Shown here in pieces: positions 1 through 8,393 of a DNA stretch of 45,945 nucleotides. This DNA comes from Streptomyces sp. RP5T. GTDB lineage: Bacteria; Actinomycetota; Actinomycetes; Streptomycetales; Streptomycetaceae. A program made the position numbers and the translations under genes. Below the pieces are notes generated by a model. That model was not told the origin of the DNA. It did no database searches and saw only the letters and a list, made by a program, of their open reading frames with translations. Within the stretch, counting starts at the first letter, position 1. Every line of letters begins with the position of its first letter. Location of the stretch: contig NZ_RSAJ01000007.1 in the NCBI RefSeq assembly GCF_003933965.1, forward strand, positions 1-45,945, written 5' to 3'.

Positions 1-253
1 GGCGTACCGGTTGGGCGGAGCCGAAGACGGAAGGCGGCCGTGCGGCCGTCGCTGTGGACGGAATCGATCACCGAAGTGCCGTGCGGGTCGTGCGGCGGGC
101 TACGAGGTCGTCGGGGCGGCGAGCCGGGATCACGGCAGCGAAGCCAAGGGCTTACGGCGTCGCCCTCGGGTGGTGGCCTGCCGTCGGTGGCGGTGCCGTC
201 GGGGTGCCGAGGCACTCATCGGGGTCGGTGGTGGCCGGCGGGCCCGCCAGTGG

Positions 254-1435
254 TCAGGCCGGTGAGAAGACGTGATCGCTGATGAGCCGGGCCGCGCCGA
301 TGACTCCGGCGGTCGGCCCCAACTCCCCCAGCACGATGGGTAGATTGCGCGTGGCCAGCGGCAAGGACTGCCGGTAGACCTGCGTCCGGACGCTGGCCAG
401 CAAGGTGTGCCCGAGCCCGGTCACACCGCCGCCGATCACCACCAGCCCCGGATTGAAGAAACTGACCAGCCCGGCGATGACCTGGCCCAGACGCCTCCCG
501 CCCTCCCTGATGAGTTCGAGAGCCACGGCGTCCCCCGCCGCGGCGGCCGCCGAGACATCCGCGGCCGTCAGGTGCCCGGCCGTCTCCAGCCGGGCGGCAA
601 GCTCCACCGACCGGCCCGTACGCGCGGCCTCCTCGGCGTCGGCGGCCAGCGCGGCACCGCTGAAATGCGCCTCCAGGCAACCGCGGTTGCCGCAGGCACA
701 CGCACGGCCCTCGGGTTCCACCGGGATATGGCCGATGTCGCCGGCGCTGCCCGTCGTCCCCCGGTAGACCTCGCCACCGACCACGATCCCGCACCCGATG
801 CCGGTGCCGATCTTGATGCACAGGAAGTCGCGCACGGAACGGGCCACGCCCGCGTGCTGCTCCCCCACGGCCATCAGGTTCACGTCGTTGTCGACCATGA
901 CGGGGCAGCCCAGTTCCTGGCTGAGCGCCTCCCGTACGGGAAAACCGTCCCAGCCCGGCATGATCGGAGGCGCGACCGGCACACCCTCCGGAAAGCGGAC
1001 CGGCCCCGGGACACCGATGCCGGCCCCGTCGAAGCCCTCCGCGACACCGGAGGCCCTCAGCTTGGCGGCCATCGACAGCACCTGCTCGAAGACCGCCACC
1101 GGTCCCTCGCGGACGTCCATCGGATGGTTCAGATGGCCCAGGACCTCCAACTCCGCGTTCGTCACGGCCACATCGATCGACGTGGCACCGATGTCGACGC
1201 CGAGAAAACGCAGCGTCGGCGCGAGCCGGATGTTGTGCGAGCGCCGGCCACCGCGTGAGGGCGCGAGCCCGTCCGCGACGACCAGCCTCGTCTCCAGCAG
1301 CCGGTCCACCTCGACGGCCAGCTTCGATCGGGACAGGTCCACCAGATCACCCAGCTGGGCGCGGGAGTTGGGCCCGCTGTCACGCAGTAAACGAAGCAGC
1401 CGCGCCTGATGCGTGTTCTCAGGTCGAGCAGTCAT
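254..1435 (-). CDS. ROK-family transcriptional repressor
   Basis: This 393-residue protein has the two-part layout of ROK repressors (NagC/XylR type). Residues about 8-60 form a winged helix-turn-helix, and the rest is a sugar-kinase-like fold with the LGVDIGATS phosphate-binding stretch and the zinc motif CACGNRGCLEAH. Such proteins usually bind a sugar or sugar phosphate and repress carbohydrate genes; the ligand cannot be told here. I chose the ATG at 1435 because the helix-turn-helix follows directly; a longer in-frame extension to 1588 runs through an AT-richer, operator-like region and is unlikely to be coding. No sugar transporter or glycosidase is adjacent, so its target may lie left of the window or elsewhere. 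A pure ROK glucokinase is less likely because of the N-terminal DNA-binding domain. Confidence 0.9.
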   Translation of the reverse strand: MTARPENTHQARLLRLLRDSGPNSRAQLGDLVDLSRSKLAVEVDRLLETRLVVADGLAPSRGGRRSHNIRLAPTLRFLGVDIGATSIDVAVTNAELEVLGHLNHPMDVREGPVAVFEQVLSMAAKLRASGVAEGFDGAGIGVPGPVRFPEGVPVAPPIMPGWDGFPVREALSQELGCPVMVDNDVNLMAVGEQHAGVARSVRDFLCIKIGTGIGCGIVVGGEVYRGTTGSAGDIGHIPVEPEGRACACGNRGCLEAHFSGAALAADAEEAARTGRSVELAARLETAGHLTAADVSAAAAAGDAVALELIREGGRRLGQVIAGLVSFFNPGLVVIGGGVTGLGHTLLASVRTQVYRQSLPLATRNLPIVLGELGPTAGVIGAARLISDHVFSPA

Positions 1436-1547
1436 ACGTCTCACGAGCCTCTCCCCTCCCCTCGCCCACGGCTGGGGACCAGGCGCCTGTCTCCGTCGGA
1501 GGAGTCGTCCGGCTTCCGAAGAGGAACGTAGCAGCGATTTACCTGAC

Positions 1548-1581
1548 TGAGAAGAACTTAGGAGTGGATTGAGTACAACTT
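1548..1581 (-). promoter_or_regulatory. Direct repeat upstream of the ROK gene, candidate operator
   Basis: Two 12-mers on the plus strand, TGAGAAGAACTT (1548-1559) and TGAGTACAACTT (1570-1581), match at 10 of 12 positions and start 22 bp apart, about two helical turns. They lie 113-146 bp upstream of the ROK start in the most AT-rich stretch nearby. ROK repressors often autoregulate, so this is a reasonable operator candidate; binding is inferred. Confidence 0.4.
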
Positions 1582-1630
1582 CTTCCACTCACAGGACAAA
1601 GGCTTGAACGGGCCAGTGCGCGCGGTCGGT

Positions 1631-1861
1631 TCACTTCGCGGTCGACCACTTGAGCTCGATCTCCAGCTCGATCTCCCCGTCGCCGATCTCGACCTCGATC
1701 TCGCCGCGGAGGTCGTCGGGGACCCTCAGGCTCAGCGTCCCCGGGCCCATGTCCAGTTCCGCGTCCTCGCCCTTCCGCAGCGCCGCTGCGAGTGCCATGA
1801 GCTGGTCGGCCGCCTCATGGCGGGACAGCGAGCGCTTCTGCTCGAACTTGAGGTCCTTCAT
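1631..1861 (-). CDS. amphi-Trp domain protein
   Basis: This 76-residue protein matches the amphi-Trp domain pattern: an N-terminal KFEQKRSLSRHEAADQL helix region, then alternating hydrophobic/acidic beta strands (EIEVEIGDGEIELEIELKW) ending in the Trp that gives the domain its name. The start at 1861 has a GGAG ribosome-binding site five bases upstream, which favours it over a longer frame from 1939. The molecular function of the family is poorly known. A possible small ORF (1815-2126) overlaps its start and could be co-transcribed. The family call is from memory of the domain pattern and is fairly secure; no function is claimed. Confidence 0.8.
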   Translation of the reverse strand: MKDLKFEQKRSLSRHEAADQLMALAAALRKGEDAELDMGPGTLSLRVPDDLRGEIEVEIGDGEIELEIELKWSTAK

Positions 1862-2126
1862 GGGTGTCTCCGATCCGCGTGCGGCCCGGTCGGCGGACCG
1901 CGGCCGAGGGCAGTTGTCCGCCCCGTCGCTCCGATGCACCGAGGTCGGCGCGGAAGGCCAGGATCACGAAACTGCCGGTCGCGAGCAGGGCGAGGCGGCT
2001 GCGGGCCCGCGCGCGGGGGATCCTCCGGAAGTCCGCCTGCACGGCCGGGCCCACCGGAAGGCCGCGTGCACGGCCGGGCCCGCCGGCGCGCCGACGGCGC
2101 CCGCGATCGGATGGATCCATGCCCAT
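1815..2126 (-). CDS. Possible small single-span membrane protein
   Basis: A 103-codon frame begins at ATG 2126 behind a good GGAGGA ribosome-binding site seven bases away. Its middle part (about residues 30-70) has typical Streptomyces third-position bias and a hydrophobic run (LALLATGSFVILAF) that could be one membrane span. The last 47 bases overlap the amphi-Trp gene in another frame, and the end of the frame looks less coding-like. I recognise no family. It could be a real leader gene of the amphi-Trp transcript or a chance ORF with a lucky ribosome-binding site. Confidence 0.3.
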   Translation of the reverse strand: MGMDPSDRGRRRRAGGPGRARGLPVGPAVQADFRRIPRARARSRLALLATGSFVILAFRADLGASERRGGQLPSAAVRRPGRTRIGDTHEGPQVRAEALAVPP

Positions 2127-2358
2127 CGCCGGTTCCTCCCGCTTCCACGTCGTACCGCCCCGCGTCACCGTGCACGGGGTTTCGGCCGTTCGGGCTACTT
2201 CCAATCTGTGCCCGCCAGTGCCTCACCGCACCTCGGGAGGTCCCGGCGGCAACGCCCGACCGCCGGTTTCACCGGCCGTCCTTCGGCGACTGCGCCAACC
2301 GGCCGACCTCCGGGGCGGGTCGCCGCCCGAGCGCCGGGACGGCTGGGACGATGCGCGC

Positions 2359-3975
2359 ATGGCAACCAGGACAGAAGCTGCTGGGAATCCGTCGAAGGCG
2401 CGCATCGTGTTGCTGGCGCTCGCGGCCGGTCAGTTCCTGATGGCACTGGACAGTTCGGTCATGAACGTCTCGATCGCGACGGTGGCCGAGGACGTGGGCA
2501 CGACGGTGACCGGCGTACAGGGCGCCATCACGGCCTACACCCTCGTGATGGCGATGTTCATGATCCCCGGCGGCAAGGTGGGGGCGCTGATCGGCCGCAA
2601 ACGCGCCTTCATGATCGGCTGCGTCATCTACGGCTGTGGCTCGCTGACCACGGCCCTCGCACCGAACCTGCCCGTGCTGCTGCTCGGCTGGTCGTTCCTC
2701 GAAGGGATCGGGGCGGCCCTCATCCTGCCCGCGATCGTGGCACTCGTGGCGAGCAACTTCGCCACGGAGCGCCGGCCCGCCGCCTACGGCCTGGTCGCCG
2801 CCGCGGGAGCCGTGGCCATCGCGGTCGGACCGCTCGTCGGCGGCGTCGCGACCACGTACTTCTCCTGGCGGTGGGTCTTCGTCGGTGAGGTCGTCATGGT
2901 GCTCGGCATCCTGGCGCTGGCGGGCCGTATCACCGACGCCCCGGTCGGCGCACGGCCTCGCGTCGACCTCATCGGCGCCCTGCTGTCCGCGCTCGGACTC
3001 GGGCTCTTCGTGTACGGCGTCCTGCGCTCCGACGAATGGGGCTGGTTCCAGCCGAAGCCCGACGCGCCCTCCTGGCTCGGGGTCTCCCTCGTCGTGTGGT
3101 TGATGCTGGCCGGTCTGCTGCTGGTCTGGCTCTTCCTGCTCTGGGAGGCCCGCATGGTCCGGCGGCGCAGGGAGCCACTCGTCGACCCGGCCATGCTGCG
3201 CAACAGGCAGCTCACCGGCGGACTGACGATGTTCTTCTTCCAGTACCTCGTCCAGATGGGCGTCTTCTTCGTCGTACCGCTCTACCTCTCCGTGGCCCTC
3301 GGCCTGTCCGCGCTCAAGACCGGCGCCCGCATCCTGCCGCTGTCCGTGACCCTGCTGGCGGCCGCCGTCCTGATCCCCCGCCTGCTCCCGGACGTGTCAC
3401 CGCGGCGGGTGGTCCGGCTCGGGATCCTGGCGCTGTTCGCGGGCGCCGTGGCCCTGATGGCCGCGCTCGACGTGAACGCGGGCGCGGAGATCGTGACCCT
3501 CCCCCTGCTGCTGATCGGACTCGGCATGGGCGCGCTGGCGTCCCAGCTCGGGGCGGTCACCGTGTCCGCGGTGCCCGAGGAGCAGAGCGCCGAGGTCGGC
3601 GGTGTCCAGAACGCCGTCACCAACCTCGGCGCCTCGATCGGCACGGCACTCGCCGGATCGATTCTGATCGCCACGATGACGACGTCCTTCCTCACCACCG
3701 TGGAGAACAATCCGGATATCCCGTCCCAGGTCAAGAACCAGGCGAGCGTCAATCTCGAGAGCGGCGTGCCCTTCCTGTCGGACGCCCAGCTCAAGTCCGC
3801 CCTCGACGAAGCGGGCACGAGCAAGCAGGTGTCCGAGGCGGCGCTCGACGCGAACGAGAAGGCCAGGATCGACGGTCTGCGCGCCGCGCTGGCCATCCTC
3901 GCCTTCACCGCGCTCCTCGCGATGTTCTTCACCACCCGCATCCCGAACACCCAGCCCCGCTCGGCGAAGTCCTGA
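2359..3975 (+). CDS. DHA2-type MFS drug-efflux transporter (14 TMS)
   Basis: This 538-residue membrane protein is an EmrB/QacA-type (DHA2) proton antiporter. The first span carries the family signature ALDSSVMNVSIATV, the loop after it contains the GGKVGALIGRKR motif A, and about fourteen hydrophobic segments follow, with an extracytoplasmic loop near residues 455-505 before the last span. These pumps export amphipathic drugs and antibiotics. The ATG at 2359 immediately precedes the first span; longer upstream frames are shadow. It stands alone between an upstream regulatory gap and a bidirectional terminator, so its substrate cannot be inferred from context. No adjacent dedicated repressor is seen. 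Confidence 0.93.
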   Translation: MATRTEAAGNPSKARIVLLALAAGQFLMALDSSVMNVSIATVAEDVGTTVTGVQGAITAYTLVMAMFMIPGGKVGALIGRKRAFMIGCVIYGCGSLTTALAPNLPVLLLGWSFLEGIGAALILPAIVALVASNFATERRPAAYGLVAAAGAVAIAVGPLVGGVATTYFSWRWVFVGEVVMVLGILALAGRITDAPVGARPRVDLIGALLSALGLGLFVYGVLRSDEWGWFQPKPDAPSWLGVSLVVWLMLAGLLLVWLFLLWEARMVRRRREPLVDPAMLRNRQLTGGLTMFFFQYLVQMGVFFVVPLYLSVALGLSALKTGARILPLSVTLLAAAVLIPRLLPDVSPRRVVRLGILALFAGAVALMAALDVNAGAEIVTLPLLLIGLGMGALASQLGAVTVSAVPEEQSAEVGGVQNAVTNLGASIGTALAGSILIATMTTSFLTTVENNPDIPSQVKNQASVNLESGVPFLSDAQLKSALDEAGTSKQVSEAALDANEKARIDGLRAALAILAFTALLAMFFTTRIPNTQPRSAKS

Positions 3976-3989
3976 CGGTGAACCGGCGA

Positions 3990-4026
3990 ATCGGTGGGGA
4001 CCGAGCCCGGTCTCTCACCCACCGAT
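3990..4026. terminator. Bidirectional hairpin between convergent genes
   Basis: The arms ATCGGTGGG (3990-3998) and CCCACCGAT (4018-4026) pair perfectly and enclose an inner GACC/GGTC pairing. It sits between the stop of the efflux gene and the end of the leftward gene at 4015, so it probably terminates both. Confidence 0.6.
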
Positions 4027-4491
4027 GCCGAAGGGCAGTCCGCTTCGATCACGGCTCAGTGATCGCCGAATGGCGTTGACCAGCTTCACCTGCGCCTGGG
4101 CCGGTGCCGCTCTGGCTCGTTCGAACTCCTCCGGACTCATCGGGTCACGCAGCGGATCGCGTGTCCGGGCCACCTGGTCGAGGAAGGAGCCGACGGCACG
4201 GCCGAACGCATCGATCTCGGCGGCGATCCCCGGAGGGGCGACCAGGCTCACGCGCATAAGAGCAGCGTTCCACTCACCCCAGTCGTAGTCCCATCCACGT
4301 CGGTCACCGTGAGCTCGCCTGAGTTCCATCGTGAACTTCGCGTAGTGGCCGAACAGCTCCTGATAGGCGACGAGCTGCTGGTCACGCAGCCACTGACGCT
4401 CCGTGGCGCGACGCGTCACGACACCGCCGACCAGGACGCCCACCGTGGCGGAGACGGCCCCGGCAGCCGTCGTCAGCAACGTCTCCAGCAC
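4015..4491 (-). CDS. Conserved-type hypothetical protein with one N-terminal membrane span
   Basis: This 158-residue protein has a hydrophobic Gly/Ala/Val-rich N-terminus (about residues 5-25, containing TVGVLVGGVV) followed by a positively charged TRRATERQWLRDQQ stretch. That suggests one membrane anchor with a cytoplasmic, mostly alpha-helical domain. The soluble part holds many charged heptad-like residues and a Trp/Tyr-rich patch (WDYDWGEW). I do not recognise a catalytic motif or a named family. It is transcribed towards the efflux gene and ends inside their shared terminator. Codon use is normal for the region, so it is likely real. Confidence 0.65.
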   Translation of the reverse strand: MLETLLTTAAGAVSATVGVLVGGVVTRRATERQWLRDQQLVAYQELFGHYAKFTMELRRAHGDRRGWDYDWGEWNAALMRVSLVAPPGIAAEIDAFGRAVGSFLDQVARTRDPLRDPMSPEEFERARAAPAQAQVKLVNAIRRSLSRDRSGLPFGIGG

Positions 4492-4858
4492 CAGACCCCC
4501 CCAGTCACCCCGAGCGCTACGAGACGAACGTACTGTTCATCGCTCCTTGGCGACAACGATGCCGTCCGGGGGACGTCGGCCACCGGATCCGGGACCGTGA
4601 TCGGGGTGTGGGCGCCGCGACGAGTTCTGCCCACCCGACCACGGCGATCACGTCGACTTCGGCGGACGGACACCCCGGCATACCATCGACGGTGGCAGCA
4701 CCGAAGAAGCGGGCTCGACCACCCTGGCCTCGCCCTCACCAGTGCGGCGACGGATCCAACTCCCCTGCGAGGGGGTGGACGGCGGCGGTCCACGTCCGGT
4801 CGGCCCGGGGACGACCGGCTACAGTGCCGGGACGGCAGCCTGGTCAGAGAGGGCAAGT
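4492..4858. other. Divergent intergenic region, no gene seen
   Basis: This 367-bp gap separates the leftward hypothetical gene from the rightward metallophosphoesterase gene. The frames that cross it are Arg/Pro-rich and lack coding-type third-position bias. It must hold promoters for both genes, but no convincing -35/-10 pair or palindrome was found. Confidence 0.5.
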
Positions 4859-6079
4859 GTGACCGACACCAGCGACACCCGACCCGCCGACAGCGCAGTG
4901 CGGGCTCCTCGGCGGAGCGTGCTGCACCGCCTGATGAGCTACCTCCCTCTGATCGCCCCCGTTCTGCTGTGGACCGTGCCGTGCTGGGTGCTCCTGTACG
5001 GCGGCCAGCACTGGCCGCTGCCCGTCACACTGGTCGGCACCGCTCTGTTCGTCCTCGGCCTGATCGGCATGCCGCTCGCGATGGCGCGCGGCCACGGTCG
5101 GCGCCAGCAGGACTGGGCGGCGATCATCGGTGACACCCTGCTGGGTACCAGCTGGGTCCTGTTCACCTGGTCCGTGCTCCTCGGCGTCCTCCTGCGGCTC
5201 GCCCTGACCGTGGCCGGCGTCGGCGGAAGCCAGGACCGGGCACGCATGGTCAGCTGGGCCGTCCTCGCGGTCGCTGGCGTACTTCTCACCTGGGGGTACG
5301 CCGAGGCCCGCCGCGTGCCGCGCGTACGCCGACTCGACCTGCAACTACCGCGCCTGGGCGCCGGGTTGGACGGTCTGCGTGTCGTCCTCATCACCGACAC
5401 CCACTACGGCCCGCTCGATCGCGCTCGCTGGTCGGCACGCGTGTGCGAGACGGTCAACGACCTGGAAGCCGACCTGGTCTGCCACACCGGCGACATCGCC
5501 GACGGCACGGCCGAACGCCGCCGCGCCCAGGCCGTCCCGCTCGGCACCGTGCGGGCAACCGAGGCCCGCGTGTACGTCACGGGCAACCACGAGTACTACA
5601 GCGAGGCCCAGGGCTGGGTCGACCTGATGGACGAACTGGGCTGGCAGCCGCTGCGCAACCGCCATCTGCTGCTGGAACGCGCCGGTGACACCCTCGTCGT
5701 CGCCGGCGTGGACGACGTCACCGCCGAGTCCTCCGGCCTGGCCGGCCACGGCGCCCATCTCGCCGGTGCCTTGAACGGCGCCGACCCCGAACTCCCCGTG
5801 CTGCTCCTGGCGCACCAGCCCAAGTTCGTCGACCGGGCGGCAGCCGCCGGTGTCGACCTCCAGCTCTCCGGCCACACCCACGGCGGCCAGATCTGGCCCT
5901 TCCACCACCTGGTCCGCCTCGACCAGCCCGCCCTCGCCGGGCTCAGCCACCACGGCCCCCGCACCCTCCTCTACACCAGCCGCGGCACCGGCTTCTGGGG
6001 CCCGCCGTTCCGCGTCTTCGCCCCCAGCGAGATCACCCTGCTCGTGCTCCGCTCCCCGAACGCGCCCACCTCGGCGTAG
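4859..6079 (+). CDS. Membrane-anchored metallophosphoesterase
   Basis: This 406-residue protein has about four hydrophobic segments in its first 150 residues and a C-terminal calcineurin-like phosphoesterase domain. The five family blocks are visible: LITDTHYG, HTGDIADG, VTGNHEYY, AHQPKF and SGHTHGGQIW. Together these supply the Asp, His and Asn ligands for a two-metal centre. Proteins with this layout (YkuE-like) hydrolyse phosphodiester or phosphomonoester bonds, often of lipids, at the membrane; the substrate here is unknown. I chose GTG at 4859, behind a purine-rich GAGAGGG, because the predicted N-terminus then leads directly into the first span; an ORF from 4742 is longer but lacks this site. 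Confidence 0.9.
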   Translation: MTDTSDTRPADSAVRAPRRSVLHRLMSYLPLIAPVLLWTVPCWVLLYGGQHWPLPVTLVGTALFVLGLIGMPLAMARGHGRRQQDWAAIIGDTLLGTSWVLFTWSVLLGVLLRLALTVAGVGGSQDRARMVSWAVLAVAGVLLTWGYAEARRVPRVRRLDLQLPRLGAGLDGLRVVLITDTHYGPLDRARWSARVCETVNDLEADLVCHTGDIADGTAERRRAQAVPLGTVRATEARVYVTGNHEYYSEAQGWVDLMDELGWQPLRNRHLLLERAGDTLVVAGVDDVTAESSGLAGHGAHLAGALNGADPELPVLLLAHQPKFVDRAAAAGVDLQLSGHTHGGQIWPFHHLVRLDQPALAGLSHHGPRTLLYTSRGTGFWGPPFRVFAPSEITLLVLRSPNAPTSA

Positions 6080-6133
6080 AGCCGGCCGGGCCACTCCTCC
6101 GACAGAAGGCTCGCGCCGTTCAACCGCCGGCGG

Positions 6134-6586
6134 TCAGAAACTCCAGCTGTAAAGGCCACCGCCCCTGTTCACCGCAGACACCGCGAGCCGGGCAACGTCC
6201 CGAAGGACCGCCGGCAGGTCGTCGTCGGTCATGTCGTCGCCGTCCTCGGCCCGCAGACGCGCGGACCAGCGGCCCGCGAGCTCGTCGAGTTGGGCGGGGC
6301 TCGCCTCGGCCAGTGCCCGCGTCAGCCGCCTCGGCAGAGCGAACACCTCGACGCCGTCGTTCATGGGGGTGGTCACCCACTGCGGCCACTCCCACGCGAG
6401 GAGCCGCTCGAGCGACGGGACCTCGGTCGAGGGCTGTGCGAAGTACATGTCCCACTCGGCGATGGCACTGTCCGGCTCGACGAAACGGCAGGCCACCGTC
6501 TCGAAGGCCGCGCCGGGCCCACGCAGGCGGGTCGCAGCTGCGGCCTGGTCGTCGGGCGCGAGGAAGAACACGATGTCGTGGGCCAT
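6134..6586 (-). CDS. Hypothetical protein, 150 residues
   Basis: This soluble protein begins MAHDIVFFLAPDD and ends RGGGLYSWSF. It has no membrane span or signal peptide, and includes an acidic patch (AEDGDDMTDDDLP) near residues 115-128. I have the impression of a family common in Streptomyces but cannot name it or give a function. The ATG at 6586 is preferred because the beta-strand-like start IVFFLAP looks like a domain edge; an upstream in-frame ATG at 6646 would add 20 residues of poor composition. It is transcribed towards the metallophosphoesterase gene. Confidence 0.65.
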   Translation of the reverse strand: MAHDIVFFLAPDDQAAAATRLRGPGAAFETVACRFVEPDSAIAEWDMYFAQPSTEVPSLERLLAWEWPQWVTTPMNDGVEVFALPRRLTRALAEASPAQLDELAGRWSARLRAEDGDDMTDDDLPAVLRDVARLAVSAVNRGGGLYSWSF

Positions 6587-6779
6587 CCGGGCATGATGGC
6601 AGGCCGTCGTACGAAGGCAGGCGCGGATATCGCCTGCACGGGGCATTGCCGACCGCCGACAGGGATTCAGACCAGGCAGCCAGAACGGCTACAGTGTTGC
6701 CGTTAATCCGTTCGTGACAGGCGGCATACTTTCCCGCGTGCCGACATCACGAGATCACCTGCGAGGAGGCGAGTCGCCG

Positions 6780-7436
6780 GTGCGGCGCTCCCCCGGCCGT
6801 CCACCCGTCCCGCTCGAACGGATCGTCGCCGCGGCGGTGCAGATCGTCGACGAGGAGGGTGCCGAGGCCCTGTCGATGCGCACGCTCGCCCAGCGCCTCG
6901 GCTCCGGCACGGCCACCCTCTACCGGCACTTCGACAACCGGGCGGCCCTGGTGGCCCATGTCGTCGACCGCATGTTCGGCGGCATCGAGATCAAGGACGA
7001 CGAGTTCGCCGCCCTGGGCTGGCGGGACGCGTGCCGCACGGTGGCGCAGGCCATGTTCGACGCGGTGAGCCGGCACAGAAACGTGGCGCCCCTGCTCGTC
7101 GAGGCGATCCCCGTCGGCCCGAACGCGACGGCCGTGCGGGAGCGCTGCCTCGCCGTCCTGCTCGCCGACGGATTCCCGCCCCAGGTGGCCGCCCACGCCT
7201 ACGCCACCCTGTCCCGCTACGTGCTCGGCTTCGCGATCCAGATCCGCGGGGACCAGGGCGCGGAACGGCCCGGCGGCGACAGCGGGGCGACCGCCGTCTT
7301 CCGGGCCGTCGACCCCTCGGTGCACCCCGCGACCGCTGCGGTGGCCGACTGGATGCCGGTGCCGCTGGAGGACGAGTTCCGCTTCGGGCTGGGGCTCCTC
7401 CTGGACGGGCTCGGCAGCTTGCGCGAGGGCGACTGA
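6780..7436 (+). CDS. TetR-family transcriptional regulator
   Basis: This protein of about 218 residues starts with an Arg/Pro tail (RRSPGRPPVPLERIV) and a TetR helix-turn-helix whose recognition region reads LAQRLGSGTATLYRHFDNRAAL. The C-terminal part resembles the TetR_C class found in tetracycline-repressor-like regulators. The start could be GTG 6780, ten bases after GAGGAGG, or GTG 6738 or 6714 further up; I took 6780. It lies just before the MEDS gene pair and after a convergent hypothetical gene. No adjacent transporter makes the target obvious, so the ligand and regulon are unknown. Confidence 0.88.
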   Translation: MRRSPGRPPVPLERIVAAAVQIVDEEGAEALSMRTLAQRLGSGTATLYRHFDNRAALVAHVVDRMFGGIEIKDDEFAALGWRDACRTVAQAMFDAVSRHRNVAPLLVEAIPVGPNATAVRERCLAVLLADGFPPQVAAHAYATLSRYVLGFAIQIRGDQGAERPGGDSGATAVFRAVDPSVHPATAAVADWMPVPLEDEFRFGLGLLLDGLGSLREGD

Positions 7437-7610
7437 CCGTCGGCCTGACGTAGTGCCGCTGGAGGCGCGGCGGCCGCAACGGGCCGTGGGGACAGCAGAA
7501 GAGGAGCTCCGCTCGCCGCGGCTTCACGAAGAGAATGCCTAAGATCACCCGCCCGCATACGCCATGCGGGGTATGTCAGTAGGGTGAGCGCATCAGAGCG
7601 AGGAGGATCG

Positions 7611-8393
7611 GTGAGAGCGGCGCGCACCCTGGCGACACTCGACGAGGCCGGCGTCGGTGATCACGTCTGCCAGCTGATGGGGCCGACGGACGATGTCATC
7701 GACCGCAGCCGGGCCTTCGTCGCGGACGGCGCCCTGTTCGGCGACAAGGTGATGATCGTCGGCCCCGCGGTGGAGGCGGCCGGCGAATTCGCGCAGACGG
7801 TGCTCGACCCCTCCCGGCTGGACGGCTCCCTGATAGCCGCGGTGCGCCGCGAGGCGGAGAGCGCCGGACGCGAGGGCTACCGGTCGCTGCGCGTGCTGCA
7901 CCACGTGACCCCCGGCGCATGGTCCGAGGGCCCCGAGGAACTGCTGCGCAGTGAGCTGGATCTGGAGGAGTTCGCCGCCGACAGCGGTGCCCTGGTGGTC
8001 TGCGCCTACAGCGGTGCCGAATGGGGCGCTTCTACACTGGACGAAGTCAGGTGTGTGCATCCCCATCACCTGGGCAGCCGTCCGTCATCACCCGCGTTCC
8101 AGGTGTACCGGACGGGAAAGGAAGGCTGGACGGTGAACGGGACCATCGACGCCGAGGGCGCCGACGCTTTCGGTGCGGTCCTGTGCTCGCTGCTCGCCCA
8201 GAGCGCGACCGTGCGCCTGCTCTGCCACGGGCTGGAATTCCTCGACGCGGCCGCGATGGGCACCCTGGCCGACGCCTCCCGGCACCTTCCCGATCGCAAG
8301 GTGGTCCTGGAAGGAACGAACGCGACACTGCGGCTGGCGTGGGAGCTGTCCGGCTTCGCGGTTCCCTCGATCCCGGTGGTGATGGCGTCGTGA
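7611..8393 (+). CDS. MEDS-STAS domain signalling protein
   Basis: This 260-residue protein combines an N-terminal MEDS (DcmR-type sensory) domain, recognisable from the GDHVCQLMGPTDDV start and a later LRVLHHVTPGAW stretch, with a C-terminal STAS-like domain (about residues 175-260, containing LLCHGLEFLDAAAMGTLADA). STAS domains are anti-sigma-factor antagonists. GTG 7611 has AGGAGG four to five bases upstream. The stop overlaps the next gene as GTGA, so the two are translationally coupled. Together they look like a partner-switching pair in which this protein would play the antagonist role; that role is inferred. Confidence 0.8.
   Translation: MRAARTLATLDEAGVGDHVCQLMGPTDDVIDRSRAFVADGALFGDKVMIVGPAVEAAGEFAQTVLDPSRLDGSLIAAVRREAESAGREGYRSLRVLHHVTPGAWSEGPEELLRSELDLEEFAADSGALVVCAYSGAEWGASTLDEVRCVHPHHLGSRPSSPAFQVYRTGKEGWTVNGTIDAEGADAFGAVLCSLLAQSATVRLLCHGLEFLDAAAMGTLADASRHLPDRKVVLEGTNATLRLAWELSGFAVPSIPVVMAS

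Noticed and set aside
1-253. Three overlapping short plus-strand frames
   Set aside because: They are Arg/Gly-rich with no coding bias or ribosome-binding site and lie at the end of the ROK gene. No feature was seen in this stretch.
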